Positions 16,863 through 25,701 of a stretch of DNA of 64,000 nucleotides are shown here, one piece after another. Origin of the DNA: G965220305 sp965220305 (GTDB lineage: Bacteria; Chloroflexota; Dehalococcoidia; Lucifugimonadales; UBA3495); the NCBI GenBank assembly GCA_965220305.1, contig OZ244817.1:3658001-3722000 (forward strand). The letters are read 5' to 3'. The notes below the pieces were generated by a model. The model was not told the origin of the DNA. It did no database searches and saw nothing but the letters and a program-made list of their open reading frames with translations. A program made the translations under genes and the position numbers. The stretch's first letter is position 1. Each line of letters opens with the position of its first letter.

Positions 16863-17816
16863 CTATTCCGGCGGGATTAGGGGCATCACTTCCCGGGAGA
16901 ACTGTTCCATGGCTTCCTGCTGCTCGGCGGCGCTATCCGCTGGGAAGCTGAAAATGAAGTTGCGTACTCCCAGGTCTTGGTACTGGCGCAGGTCGGCGGC
17001 AATCTGTTCTGGGCGTCCGCTCATCATCCGGCGCGAGGGTCCTGGCGTCCGGTCGAAGACGATGTCGGTGCTGAAGCAGGGGGCAACCTCATCTTCCTGG
17101 CGACCGGCCCGCACCGTCAGGGTGCGCAGCCGCGCAATCTTTGCCGCCATCTCCTCGGGCTCCAGGATGGCGGGAGGGCGCAGTCCGATGGGCATCCAGC
17201 CGTCGCCCAGTTCGGCGGCGCGGCGGATGGCGGGTCCGGTATGCCCGCCAATCCATATCGGCGGGTGCGGCTTCTGCACCGGCTTGGGCATGAAACCGGC
17301 GCCGGATATTTGGTAGAACTCTCCCTGGAACTCCGGCTCATCCTTGGTCCAGAGCTCCTTGAACAGCCGGAGGAACTCGTTGGTTACGGCTCCGCGCTGG
17401 GCATAGGTGTCCAAACCCAGCGCCTGGAACTCCTCTTCCATCCAACCGACGCCCACGCCCAGCACCAGCCTACCCCCGGAGAGCACGTCCAGGGTGGACA
17501 GCATCTTGGCCGTTACCACCGGATTGCGGTAGGGGATGATTAGCACGTGGGTGCCCAGGCGAAGTTTCTGGGTGCAGCCCGCCAGGAAATTAAGCGTAGC
17601 TATGGGGTCGTAGTAGGACTGGTCGGGCCTGAAAGTAGGGACGCCGTCGGGGGAGTAGGGATAGAAGGACTCCACCTGCCGGGGCAGGATTATATGGTCG
17701 CTGACCCAGACGGAATCGAAGCTCAGGTCCTCGGCCCGTTGGGCCAGGCTGCGAAGGGCCTCGGGACTTGCCATAGGCCCTCGGCTGGGCAGAGAGCATC
17801 CAAAGGTTATGGGCAT
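16863..17816 (-). CDS. luciferase-like (LLM class) F420/FMN-dependent oxidoreductase
   Basis: The 317-residue protein matches the bacterial luciferase superfamily, TIM-barrel enzymes using F420 or FMN. Visible landmarks are SFDSVWVSDHIILP near residues 33-46, LRLGTHVLIIPYRNPVVTAK in the middle, and GGRLVLGVGVGWMEEEF, the usual core of F420-dependent members. The C-terminal HPPIWIGGHTGPAIRRAAEL is also typical. ATG 17816 follows AAAGGAGG. Such proteins are strongly expanded in SAR202-type Chloroflexota. The substrate is unknown. Confidence 0.88.
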   Translation of the reverse strand: MPITFGCSLPSRGPMASPEALRSLAQRAEDLSFDSVWVSDHIILPRQVESFYPYSPDGVPTFRPDQSYYDPIATLNFLAGCTQKLRLGTHVLIIPYRNPVVTAKMLSTLDVLSGGRLVLGVGVGWMEEEFQALGLDTYAQRGAVTNEFLRLFKELWTKDEPEFQGEFYQISGAGFMPKPVQKPHPPIWIGGHTGPAIRRAAELGDGWMPIGLRPPAILEPEEMAAKIARLRTLTVRAGRQEDEVAPCFSTDIVFDRTPGPSRRMMSGRPEQIAADLRQYQDLGVRNFIFSFPADSAAEQQEAMEQFSREVMPLIPPE

Positions 17817-17830
17817 GATAGCGCCTCCTT

Positions 17831-18064
17831 TTAGGCAGTCTTGGTCTGGGGCTTAACCGGGCGCAGGTCTACATTAAGGGGCTTGCCCTTGACGGCGCTT
17901 ACACCGTCAATCTTGAACCCCAAGACATTGCCCTCCATATCTACCAACGCCATAACCAGGTCATCCTCGGTCGCGGTATAGTAAGCGTTGCCTTCTCCCC
18001 AGGACACATCCAGGTAATCCCCCGCCCCGTCATACCAGACATTTACTAGGCCCTGCTTATTCAT
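17831..18064 (-). CDS. DUF2283 domain protein
   Basis: A 77-residue protein with VNVWYDGAGDYLDVSWGEGN near the start and DLVMALVDMEGNVLGFKIDG later, the two halves of the DUF2283 pattern (Y-D-xxDxLyi followed by D-xxG-ixGieI). The start is ATG 18064, with AGGAG about 11 bases upstream; the longer frame to 18220 overlaps the neighbouring gene and is not supported. Function is unknown. It is tightly spaced behind a membrane protein gene. Confidence 0.8.
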   Translation of the reverse strand: MNKQGLVNVWYDGAGDYLDVSWGEGNAYYTATEDDLVMALVDMEGNVLGFKIDGVSAVKGKPLNVDLRPVKPQTKTA

Positions 18065-18071
18065 AATCTGG

Positions 18072-18548
18072 CTACTCCTTTGTTGCCTCTCCGCATCTTG
18101 TGCAAAATCTGTGCTCCGTGGACAACATCTGGCCGCAGTTAGCACAGTATATTGCAATTCGTAACGGTTCAGTATTCCTTGGCAGTGTAGTTGCCCCTTG
18201 TCCCCGAGAACCGTTGCCAAAAAGCGTTAAGATGCCACCAATAGCAGCAGGAAGAAACATAAAAGCGACCATAGAAGTACGGATGCCAGAATAGTCAGCT
18301 ATAATTCCTCCTGCCGTTGTTACTATAATAAGAACTATACCGGGCACCCTTGATTCGACAAACATACAGATACTACCTATGACTATGCTTGAGAATGAAA
18401 ACACAAGCCAGCCAAGTCCGAGTTGTAGAACCATGGTTGCATCTTCGTCAAACGCATCCGCGATGCCACCAATCAAGAGTATAAGCAGGGCAAAAATAGA
18501 ACCGAATACGCCGGAAATAATGGCAATGATCCCGCCCGCTTTACGCAT
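18072..18548 (-). CDS. membrane protein with C-terminal zinc ribbon
   Basis: The 158-residue product has about four hydrophobic helices, the first beginning GGIIAIISGVFGSIFALLIL. It ends in a zinc ribbon with the pairs CANCG and CTRCG near residues 137-154. The gene starts three bases after the stop of the upstream zinc-ribbon gene, with GGGGAATGAG as ribosome site, so both belong to one operon. No enzyme motif is seen. Confidence 0.75.
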   Translation of the reverse strand: MRKAGGIIAIISGVFGSIFALLILLIGGIADAFDEDATMVLQLGLGWLVFSFSSIVIGSICMFVESRVPGIVLIIVTTAGGIIADYSGIRTSMVAFMFLPAAIGGILTLFGNGSRGQGATTLPRNTEPLRIAIYCANCGQMLSTEHRFCTRCGEATKE

Positions 18549-18551
18549 TAC

Positions 18552-19625
18552 TCATTCCCCATCGAGCTTGTGGGATATTGAGCAGTCTTCTACCACAATG
18601 TCAATGATACCAACCCCTTGGACTCTGCCCAATACGGTAACAGAATCACTTGGCCTTAGTGGTATGACCACAGCTTTCTGGCTTTTGTCCACCTTGCAAA
18701 CTATATGCCCTAGAGAGAAAAACTCGTCTGTTTGTAGTTTGACGTCATAATAACTGTCTGTTTCTTGGACAGTCGAAATCGTGCCAGTAATCAAAGCCAA
18801 CTTGCCCCCGTATTTGGCTTTAGCGCTGACCTCGTTGCCTTCATAAGCCTGATATATCTGTTCGGCAGATACTCTTATTGGTACAGGTGTTGGGGCGGGG
18901 ATGGCCGTAGGATTAGGAATGGGCGTAGACGTAGGAATCGCTGTTGGTATGTGCGTAGGGTCGGCTCTAGGTGCAATAGTCTCTGTACGCATAGGTGCGG
19001 GTACTTCGGCGGCGCTGCCTGTACTACGGGGAGACGGTATGTTGGCCAATGAGCAGTTTTCCACCACAATGTCAACGACACTAGGCCCTTTAATTACTCC
19101 TATAACCGTGACTGAATCGCCCGGATTCAATGGTATGAGTTTCCCTCCCTCGCTTTTGTCCACCTTGCAAACTATACTCACTAGAGAGAAAAACGCGTTA
19201 CTTTGTAGTTTGACGTCATAATAATTACCTGCTTCTTGGACAGTCCAAATCCTGCCGGTAATCAAAGCTAGTTTGCCCTCGTATTTGGCTTTAGCAGCGA
19301 CTTCGTTGCCTTCATAATCCTGATATATCTGTTCGGCAGACACTCTTATCGGTACTGGCGTTGGGGTTGGGGACAGTCTGGACGCCGTGTCCATATTCCC
19401 ATTCCCGCAGGATGACGCAATGGCGGCAATAATTGTGACGAATATGAACAGCCCGATTAGGCCCCCACATCCGATTCCGGCCCACTTCAGGATACTTTTC
19501 TTTGACGTGTTGGTTTCTCTCTGAGTTGGAGCGCCACACCGGATGCAAAATGATGCCCCTTCACTGACTGCGTTTCCGCAGGTCATGCAGTACCGTTGGC
19601 CGGGGTCGTGGGGCTGTTGCGCCAC
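18552..19625 (-). CDS. zinc-ribbon membrane protein with two tRNA_anti-like OB domains
   Basis: The 357-residue protein starts with a zinc ribbon (CMTCG and CIRCG), then a single membrane helix (residues about 50-70). Two near-identical extracytoplasmic domains of about 115 residues follow, joined by a Pro/Thr-rich linker. Each domain runs from PVPIRVSAEQIYQxYEGNEV to a final CSxxx segment, with ALITGxIxTVQE and GDSVTVIG-like strands between. This is the pattern of the tRNA_anti-like OB-fold family. GTG 19625 has GGGAGG upstream. The tandem domains may bind a ligand at the cell surface. Confidence 0.7.
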   Translation of the reverse strand: MAQQPHDPGQRYCMTCGNAVSEGASFCIRCGAPTQRETNTSKKSILKWAGIGCGGLIGLFIFVTIIAAIASSCGNGNMDTASRLSPTPTPVPIRVSAEQIYQDYEGNEVAAKAKYEGKLALITGRIWTVQEAGNYYDVKLQSNAFFSLVSIVCKVDKSEGGKLIPLNPGDSVTVIGVIKGPSVVDIVVENCSLANIPSPRSTGSAAEVPAPMRTETIAPRADPTHIPTAIPTSTPIPNPTAIPAPTPVPIRVSAEQIYQAYEGNEVSAKAKYGGKLALITGTISTVQETDSYYDVKLQTDEFFSLGHIVCKVDKSQKAVVIPLRPSDSVTVLGRVQGVGIIDIVVEDCSISHKLDGE

Positions 19626-19649
19626 TGGATACCGTTCCTCCCTTATGTT

Positions 19650-20006
19650 TTACGGGGAACTCCGAGCAGCCCGGTTCAGGTCCATCTGCACCAGGAACCA
19701 GACCACCGGCGGGAACACCAGCCACAAAATGAAAATGGCGATACCCGGATACTTGTTGTCTACGAACTCGGCGTACTCCATGGAGTGTTTCCAAAAGGCG
19801 AAGTATTGGGCTATGGGTATCAATGTGAGCAAGGTCCACAGGCACCCCGACGCCTCTTTTCCGTTGGCCCGGTTCAACTCGTTGAAAGTCACCAGGAACC
19901 AGTAAATACCGTAGATGCTCAGGGTAATGATAAACAGGATGACCTGCACCACCATGTTGCGGTACTTGATATGGTCGGTGCGTTTGGGCGTCGGTTCCAA
20001 GGCCAT
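19650..20006 (-). CDS. DUF4234-like membrane protein
   Basis: The 118-residue protein has three hydrophobic segments. The first, VVQVILFIITLSIYGIYWFL, carries the Y-xiYWf pattern typical of DUF4234. The rest follows the expected order of a short cytoplasmic loop and two helices. ATG 20006 has AAGGG seven bases upstream, and the longer frame to 20126 looks non-coding. Function is unknown. Confidence 0.65.
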   Translation of the reverse strand: MALEPTPKRTDHIKYRNMVVQVILFIITLSIYGIYWFLVTFNELNRANGKEASGCLWTLLTLIPIAQYFAFWKHSMEYAEFVDNKYPGIAIFILWLVFPPVVWFLVQMDLNRAARSSP

Positions 20007-20164
20007 CGTCATTCCCTTAAAGTGTGGCGCTGTGGGACTCGGCGAAGGGGGCGGCTCGACTAGTGGATTGTATCCAAGGCCGAAAGGGAGTGTCAAACGC
20101 CAACGTCGGGTTGAATGGGCTGCCAATTCTATGCTAGGCTGACTTATCGGAGGTGGCTGTTTTT

Positions 20165-21229
20165 TTGGGTGATAGGGTAATAGTAGCGATGAGTGGTGGG
20201 GTGGATTCCTCGGTGGCAGCCTTGTTGTTGCAGCAGCAGGGCTACGACGTGCTGGGCGTCACCATGAAATTGTACAGCCTGGACGACGCCGAGTTGCCGG
20301 CTTACTATCGGGGCTGCTGCACCGTCGACGATGTTGAAGACGCCCGGATGGTCTGCCATCGGTTGGGAATTCCCCACTACGTTTTCAACGTGCAGCGAGA
20401 GTTCCAGGACTTCGTCATCGACTATTTTTGCTCCGAGTACCAGAAGGGGCGTACCCCCCATCCTTGCATCGCCTGCAACGACAAGATTAAATTCAATTTC
20501 CTGGTCAACCGGGCCCAGGTGATGCAGGCCGACTACGTTGCTACAGGCCACTACGCCAGGATAGAGGAAGGCCCCGACGGGCTTCTGCTCAAGAAGGGCG
20601 TCGACGCCAACAAAGACCAGTCCTACGTCCTTTTCGGCATGGGGCAAAGGGAGCTGTCCCACAGCCTGATGCCGGTGGGGGCCTATTCCAAGGAAAGGAT
20701 AAGGGAACTGGCCCTGGAGGCCAACTTCCCCAACGCGGCCAAGCCCGATAGCCAGGACATTTGCTTCATCCCCTTCGGGGACTACAAGGCCTTCTTGCGG
20801 GATAGGATTGAGACCGCGCCGGGTCAGATTGTGGACGGGTCTGGAGTGGTGCTGGGAGAACATAACGGCATCGAGTTCTTCACTGTGGGACAGCGGCGGG
20901 GGTTGGGCTTGACCAGCGCCGAACCGCTGTACGTGTTGGGTGTTGACGCCCAGGCCAACCAGGTAGTGGTGGGGCCGGAGGCCCAACTTTATCGGGACAT
21001 CCTATACCTTTCCCGGGTTAACTACGTGTCCGGCGAACCTCCGAGGGACAGCGCCACCGTTGGAGTGAAGATACGCTACAAGTTTGAGGAGGCCGCCGCG
21101 ACGCTACACCCGCAGGGGGATGGGGCCATAGTGCAATTCGATAAGCCCCAGCGGGCCATCACCCCGGGCCAGGCGGCGGTTCTCTACCAGGGGGATACGG
21201 TGCTGGGCGGCGGTTTTATCGAGGGCTAA
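20165..21229 (+). CDS. mnmA: tRNA-specific 2-thiouridylase MnmA
   Basis: MnmA activates U34 of Lys, Glu and Gln tRNAs by adenylation and inserts sulfur, giving 2-thiouridine. The 354-residue product has the PP-loop SGGVDSS near residues 10-16, the two catalytic cysteines C101 (HPCIACN) and C200 (SQDICFIP), and the tRNA-contact stretch GQRRGLG. The TTG at 20165 sits eight bases after GGAGGTGG; the GTG at 20153 overlaps that site and is less likely. The sequence is complete and shows no lesion. The gene is followed by a palindromic repeat and rnhB. Confidence 0.95.
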   Translation: MGDRVIVAMSGGVDSSVAALLLQQQGYDVLGVTMKLYSLDDAELPAYYRGCCTVDDVEDARMVCHRLGIPHYVFNVQREFQDFVIDYFCSEYQKGRTPHPCIACNDKIKFNFLVNRAQVMQADYVATGHYARIEEGPDGLLLKKGVDANKDQSYVLFGMGQRELSHSLMPVGAYSKERIRELALEANFPNAAKPDSQDICFIPFGDYKAFLRDRIETAPGQIVDGSGVVLGEHNGIEFFTVGQRRGLGLTSAEPLYVLGVDAQANQVVVGPEAQLYRDILYLSRVNYVSGEPPRDSATVGVKIRYKFEEAAATLHPQGDGAIVQFDKPQRAITPGQAAVLYQGDTVLGGGFIEG

Positions 21230-21230
21230 G

Positions 21231-21350
21231 AAACTATCTCAAAACTTGGCGAGCAGCCCAACCCGTCATTCCGGCGCAGGCCGGAATCCAGGACCTCGGC
21301 TAGCGATTGGTGGAATTTCAACAGACTTGGTGAGTTTTGAGATAATTACT
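21231..21350. repeat. palindromic repeat with terminal inverted repeats
   Basis: The ends TATCTCAAAAC (21235-21245) and its complement (21334-21344) enclose about 90 bases. The centre holds the palindrome ATTCCGGCGCAGGCCGGAAT, a relative of the repeats at 671, 4990, 7860 and 13270. It starts one base after the mnmA stop codon and may also act as a transcription terminator. Confidence 0.5.
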
Positions 21351-21395
21351 AAATGGCTACGGTGTCCCGTACTAGCTCCCTACGCTTGGATGTGA

Positions 21396-22031
21396 ATGCC
21401 TAGTCTGTCCTTGGAATGGAAGCTCCAGCAAAAGGGTTATCGCCTCATAGCCGGCGTCGACGAGGCTGGTCGGGGGCCGCTGGCCGGCCCGGTAGTAGCC
21501 GCTGCCGTCATTCTCCCCCCGCGCTTGTGTGCCTCGGAGCTTTGGTTGGAAACGGTAAACGACAGTAAACGCCTGTCCCCGCAACAGCGGGAGAGGGCGG
21601 TCAAGCTGATACGGGAGAATGCTCTGGCCCTGGCAGTAGCCCAGCAGAGCGCCTTGGAGATTGACCAACTGGGCATCGGCAACGCTACCGTCAGGGCTAT
21701 GCTGGAAGCCGTATCAATGCTGGATGTCCACCCCGACCATCTGTTGCTGGACTTCGTACATATCAGGGAATGCCCCTGGCCCTTCCAGACTGTCGTCAAG
21801 GGAGATAGTTTGAGCTATTCGATAGCCGCCGCTTCCGTGTTGGCCAAGACCGAACGCGACCGGCAGATGCGGGAATTGGACTCCGTACATCCGGGTTACA
21901 GTTTCGCCCAGCACAAGGGTTATCCCACTCCCGGGCACCTGGCGCAATTGGCGGCCCTGGGCCCCAGTCCGGAGCACCGCCGCTCTTTTGCCCCGGTGCG
22001 TCGAGTGGCTGAAGCCTGGGGGGTAGAGTAA
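21396..22031 (+). CDS. rnhB: ribonuclease HII
   Basis: RNase HII removes ribonucleotides and RNA primers from DNA duplexes. The 211-residue product has the first catalytic acids in GVDEAGRGPLAGP (D22, E23), the NDSKRLSP motif, LLLDFV carrying another Asp, and the SIAAASVLAKTERD helix. The C terminus reads HKGYPTPGH as usual. The ATG at 21396 gives a normal family length. It is followed at one base by yraN, the common order rnhB-yraN. Confidence 0.95.
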   Translation: MPSLSLEWKLQQKGYRLIAGVDEAGRGPLAGPVVAAAVILPPRLCASELWLETVNDSKRLSPQQRERAVKLIRENALALAVAQQSALEIDQLGIGNATVRAMLEAVSMLDVHPDHLLLDFVHIRECPWPFQTVVKGDSLSYSIAAASVLAKTERDRQMRELDSVHPGYSFAQHKGYPTPGHLAQLAALGPSPEHRRSFAPVRRVAEAWGVE

Positions 22032-22032
22032 G

Positions 22033-22401
22033 TTGCCTACACCGCGCATGAAGCTGGGTACGCGGGGTGAAACCGTGGCCCGGCGTCTCCTGGAACGTAA
22101 GGGATACATAATCCGGGAAGCCAACTATAGGTGCCCCTGGGGAGAGGTGGACCTGGTGACCCAGCAGGGGGACCAACTGGTCTTTGTGGAGGTGCGAAGC
22201 CGCCGGGGTCGTGCTTTTGGCAGCCCCGAGGAGTCAGTAACCGAGGCCAAAGTACAAAGACTGACCGCCGCCTCCCAACACTACCTGCAACAACACGGGC
22301 TGGAAGATTCGGCGTGGCGCATTGACCTGGTGGCTATCCAGTTCACCCGGGGCTTCCGCTTGCTGGAAGTCCGCCACCTGGAACACGCCGTGCAGCTATA
22401 A
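22033..22401 (+). CDS. yraN: YraN/UPF0102 family nuclease-fold protein
   Basis: The 122-residue product matches UPF0102, a small restriction-endonuclease-fold family of unsettled function. It has GTRGETVARRLLERKGY at the start, then NYRCPWGEVDLV and LVFVEVRSR, which supply the E-D-ExK-like acidic set. The spacing to the rnhB stop is a single base, so they are translated from one transcript. A TTG at 22033 is used here; an ATG five codons inside is possible. Confidence 0.9.
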   Translation: MPTPRMKLGTRGETVARRLLERKGYIIREANYRCPWGEVDLVTQQGDQLVFVEVRSRRGRAFGSPEESVTEAKVQRLTAASQHYLQQHGLEDSAWRIDLVAIQFTRGFRLLEVRHLEHAVQL

Positions 22402-23007
22402 CCACGGGACGGTGTGCCTACCTCTTGTCCCAGCGCGGCTGGCAGCCGCTGCCGCTGGGCACTATGCTGTCCCGATTGTCGGGCCCACGGGTAGATGAGC
22501 GGCCCCGCAAAAAGCTATGGCGGGACTGGGGCCGTTCTCCCCAACCGGCATAACCTCATGCCGGGAACGGGTTGATGCGGCAAAGCATAACTGCGAGCAG
22601 CAACAATGTCGTCAAAATAATGGCGATTATAAGGCAGGAAAATCTACGCAAATTTCGACCCTGGAGACAGCGAGCGCACCTGGCATGGCGGGATAACGGG
22701 CAAAGTGCAACCGGGAGGGCGGCGGGTGGAATGCAGTACCCACGTCCGGAAGAAGTTCCATAGGCTCGCGCACTTTTTCTGGAGTTACGTTTCTGGGCTG
22801 CATGGCCTCCGGATTGGCCTGGGATGTCTCCCAGGCTAAAATTTTACACCAATCAAATGGGCGGAACCATTCCCTTTCCATAGCGTGTTCTCGGCCCAAA
22901 GGCGGCTCGACCTCAGGCAAGTCCTCCAAATTGCCATTGGGGTGGTTCCCTGCTAAGCTCTCGCTAGTCCAATGGGCCGTAGCCCTACGCTTAAGGAGTG
23001 CAAGAAA
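22402..23007. other. 606-bp gap without a supported gene
   Basis: It contains a 7-bp hairpin (CCGGCAT at 22545-22551 with 22558-22564). A minus-strand frame of about 80 codons ending at 22627 has some protein-like composition but no ribosome site or match I know. No tRNA or clear promoter was seen. Confidence 0.4.
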
Positions 23008-24132
23008 ATGACCGCAGGGGCGCGCGACGTGGTCGTCATTGGTGGAGGCATTGCCGGCTGCCTCACCGCTTATTTGCTGGCCCAACGGGGGATGAAGGTG
23101 ACCATTCTGGAAGCCGATTCGGTGGGCAGCCACGCCTCCGGTTTTGCCTTTGGGGGTCTGGGGCCTCTGGAGGGCAGCGGTATTCCCGACCCGCTGCTGG
23201 ACTTCAGCGTTTGGTGTTTTCAGAGGCACGCCGGCTTGGCCCAGGAGCTCCATGAGGCCACCGGGATAGATACCCAGTTTCATCTTAGGGACCGGCTCAA
23301 CCTGGCTTTCTCGGAACAGGACGTTGTCGAATACCAGAAAGACCTGGAATGGCAGCAGGAAGTTGAGGGTTTCGTCAACCAATGGCTCGACCCGGGGGAA
23401 GTGGTCAAGGTGGAACCCAGGGCCAACCCCGAGTGCTTGGGGGCAGCCTACGCCCAGGGTACCGGCGCGGTGGAAGCCTACCGATACAACCTGGCGGTAG
23501 CTCAGGCCGGCGAAGGTGTGGGTGTTGAAATGCTGCTGCGCCGCGCCACCGGGCTATTGTTCAAGGGAGACCGCTGCACCGGCGTGACTTACCCGGGCGG
23601 TCAGGTTGAAGCGGGCGCTGTCGTCCTGGCGGCGGGGCCCTGGTCGGGGGAAATTTCCTCCTGGTGCAACTTCCCCATTCCAATTACACCCCTCAAGGGC
23701 CAGATTATTCGCCTCCAGCTTCCGGCCAATCCCATGCGGGTCTCCCTGAACTACAGGGGCAGCTACGCCGCATCGAAACCCGATGGCCTGGTCTGGGCGG
23801 GCACCACCGAGGAAGAAGCCGGGTTTGACGAGGAAATAACCCCTGCGGCGCGGGACAAAGTCATGGGCGATTTATTGAAGATGGCGCCGTCGCTGGGCGA
23901 GGCCGAATTGGTACAGCAAACGGCCTGCCTCCGACCCCTATCCGCCGACGGGATGCCCATAGTGGGCCCGGTTCCCGGTTGGCAGGGCCTATATATTGCC
24001 ACCGGGGGCGGGCGTAAAGGAATTTTGTGGAGTACCGGAATGTGCTACGGGCTGGCTGACCTGGTCCTGGATGGCGTTTCCCAGATACCCGGCCTGGCGT
24101 GCCTGAATCTATCCCGCTTCGCCGGGGACTAG
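23008..24132 (+). CDS. FAD-dependent oxidoreductase, DAO (glycine oxidase-like) family
   Basis: The 374-residue protein has the FAD-binding Rossmann motif VVIGGGIAGCLTAYLLAQRG and the strand-end acid of VTILEAD. The DAO family C-terminal loop MPIVGPVPGWQGLYIATGGG is also present. Such enzymes oxidise amino or imino acids such as glycine, sarcosine or D-amino acids. ATG 23008 has AAGGAG upstream; the extension to 22972 is unsupported. It stands alone. The substrate cannot be assigned. Confidence 0.85.
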   Translation: MTAGARDVVVIGGGIAGCLTAYLLAQRGMKVTILEADSVGSHASGFAFGGLGPLEGSGIPDPLLDFSVWCFQRHAGLAQELHEATGIDTQFHLRDRLNLAFSEQDVVEYQKDLEWQQEVEGFVNQWLDPGEVVKVEPRANPECLGAAYAQGTGAVEAYRYNLAVAQAGEGVGVEMLLRRATGLLFKGDRCTGVTYPGGQVEAGAVVLAAGPWSGEISSWCNFPIPITPLKGQIIRLQLPANPMRVSLNYRGSYAASKPDGLVWAGTTEEEAGFDEEITPAARDKVMGDLLKMAPSLGEAELVQQTACLRPLSADGMPIVGPVPGWQGLYIATGGGRKGILWSTGMCYGLADLVLDGVSQIPGLACLNLSRFAGD

Positions 24133-24206
24133 CGGCATACCGGGACTGCCGGCCCCCGGGTCCCGTCTACATCACAGCCGGAGAAGACCGGGCTGGTGGA
24201 CGCTGC

Positions 24207-24896
24207 CTAAGCGGGGAATTTCCGGGCCACCATGCAGTCACCTTCCCGGGCAACTTTCATCGCGAATGGGTATTTGCTGAATTCCAGGGCTAGGTCCACG
24301 TCCTTGGGGTGGAACTGGGGTTGGCTGGGATCGAAGAACTTTTGGGTAGCCCCTCCTTCCATGACGAGACTCTTCAGGGCCTCACTGTCGGGCTGCCGCC
24401 CTTCCAACAAGTTGCGGAGGTATAGGGCGCAGTGCTCGTCTTCGTCGGAGCGGACCCGTCCCTGGTCTCCCATCGCTATTATGGAGACCAGGGCGGGGCT
24501 CTCGCTGAGGATGGTCTGCACCGTCGCCTGGGCGACGACGAAGGAACCCAGGTAGATGGACTGGGCCCGGCTGGCTGCCGATACCCCCACTGTTCCCGCC
24601 CGGGTAGACTGGACCAGCGACTTTCCCGCAACGTCGGCCTGGGAAATTTCATAAGGGGAATTGCCAAAGTCGAAGCCGTCAGGTCGCTTGCCGTCGACTT
24701 CCCCCATGATAAGGTCGCCGACACCCCGGCGGTGCAACTCCAAAGCGTCCTCGATTTCGGCGACCAGCGTTATCTCCGTGGCCCCGTGGTCGAAGGCGAT
24801 GGCCGCTGTGGTGAAGGCCCGGAAGACATCTATGATGATCACCGTCCCCTCGGCCTCATTGGCGTCCCGCACCAGGCTACCCAAACGTATTTCCAT
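24207..24896 (-). CDS. comB: 2-phosphosulfolactate phosphatase (ComB) family
   Basis: The 229-residue product matches ComB, which dephosphorylates 2-phosphosulfolactate in coenzyme M or sulfolactate metabolism. Motifs seen are IIIDVFRAFTTAA near residues 20-32, MGEVDGKRPDGFDFGNSP, the catalytic STRAGT loop near residue 96, and SDEDEHCALY. Bacterial members often have unknown roles, and no comA, comC or comDE gene is nearby. The ATG at 24896 lacks a strong ribosome site. Confidence 0.85.
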   Translation of the reverse strand: MEIRLGSLVRDANEAEGTVIIIDVFRAFTTAAIAFDHGATEITLVAEIEDALELHRRGVGDLIMGEVDGKRPDGFDFGNSPYEISQADVAGKSLVQSTRAGTVGVSAASRAQSIYLGSFVVAQATVQTILSESPALVSIIAMGDQGRVRSDEDEHCALYLRNLLEGRQPDSEALKSLVMEGGATQKFFDPSQPQFHPKDVDLALEFSKYPFAMKVAREGDCMVARKFPA

Positions 24897-24969
24897 GCTA
24901 ATCCTAATTATTTGAAATGCGTGTCCGGTGACCTATTTGGCCGATTGAAGGCCAGCGGACGCTTTGGCC

Positions 24970-25212
24970 TCATCGCCGAAAAGTGACCGTTTCTCCACTT
25001 AGATTGACAACTTCCTTTTCCCAGCCCACGGAAAACCATGCCTGGCATTGGCGGGAGCTAGAGCTGTGGTTATTCTCCCACCATTGTGGGAACTTGTAAG
25101 CAGCGGGCGGCAAGGCATCCCTGATTATTCTTTCGATTTGCTCAAAGGTTAACGAAACGGAGTCAACAGGTAAGGTTTTCAAATAGTTCGCCAATGGTTG
25201 ATATTTGCTCAC
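24970..25212 (-). CDS. DUF7662 domain protein
   Basis: An 80-residue protein with YQPLANYLKTL, then LTFEQIERIIRDALPPAAY and WWENN, AWFSVGWE and TVTFRR. This is the full pattern of DUF7662, a small domain common in stand-alone proteins and beside restriction or regulatory genes. The GTG start at 25212 follows GAGAGGAC. Its role is unknown. Confidence 0.8.
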   Translation of the reverse strand: MSKYQPLANYLKTLPVDSVSLTFEQIERIIRDALPPAAYKFPQWWENNHSSSSRQCQAWFSVGWEKEVVNLSGETVTFRR

Positions 25213-25291
25213 TGCAAAGTCCTCTCTGTAGAATGACCGGGACGCGGGCTCACGCTTATTTCAAGTATTGCGTCTCCTCCCGCCTTTGCCT

Positions 25292-25696
25292 CTAAGCGCC
25301 AGCTCCAGTCAGCGGTTCCAGTAAATCCAGCAGTTCCGCAATCCGCTCCAAATCCACACTAATGCTTTCAGAGTCCAGGAACCGCTTTCGAGTGTAAAAG
25401 TTTCCGTGCAGAGTGCCGGCTATGCTCCGCAGTCCGGGCAACCGGTCATCGCCGGTTAATGCGCGGACGTTGTTCAGCACCACGTTAAACTGCTCGTGCC
25501 GTTCATATTGCCAGCCTTGAGCCGTTGCGACTGCCTTGGCCATCCAAGACGCCGCGCCCCATCCCTTCTCCGATGCCTGGTGCAGGTCGCCGGCGGCCAG
25601 GTACTGCCGGCTTTTGACCAAGAAGTCTCGGGACTGCTGCCGGTAATCGGCCACGGCAATGGGGTCATTGGGTCCCGTGGTGTGTGGCTGAGTCAT
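25292..25696 (-). CDS. PaREP1/HEPN-type helical protein
   Basis: The 134-residue protein is predicted to be a helical bundle. It has YRQQSRDFLVKSRQYLAAGD, then LHQASEKGWGAASWMAKAVA, resembling PaREP1/HEPN proteins in which a helix-loop pairs with a nucleotidyltransferase. No such partner adjoins. ATG 25696 is preceded by AAGGGG. It starts six bases after the NHL-repeat gene, so the two may be co-transcribed. Confidence 0.6.
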   Translation of the reverse strand: MTQPHTTGPNDPIAVADYRQQSRDFLVKSRQYLAAGDLHQASEKGWGAASWMAKAVATAQGWQYERHEQFNVVLNNVRALTGDDRLPGLRSIAGTLHGNFYTRKRFLDSESISVDLERIAELLDLLEPLTGAGA

Positions 25697-25701
25697 ACGC
25701 G

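Noticed and set aside
22627..23382. Minus-strand frame of 251 codons
   Set aside because: Its first half is the antisense of the FAD oxidoreductase gene. The remainder has no ribosome site, so I left it as an unsupported gap.
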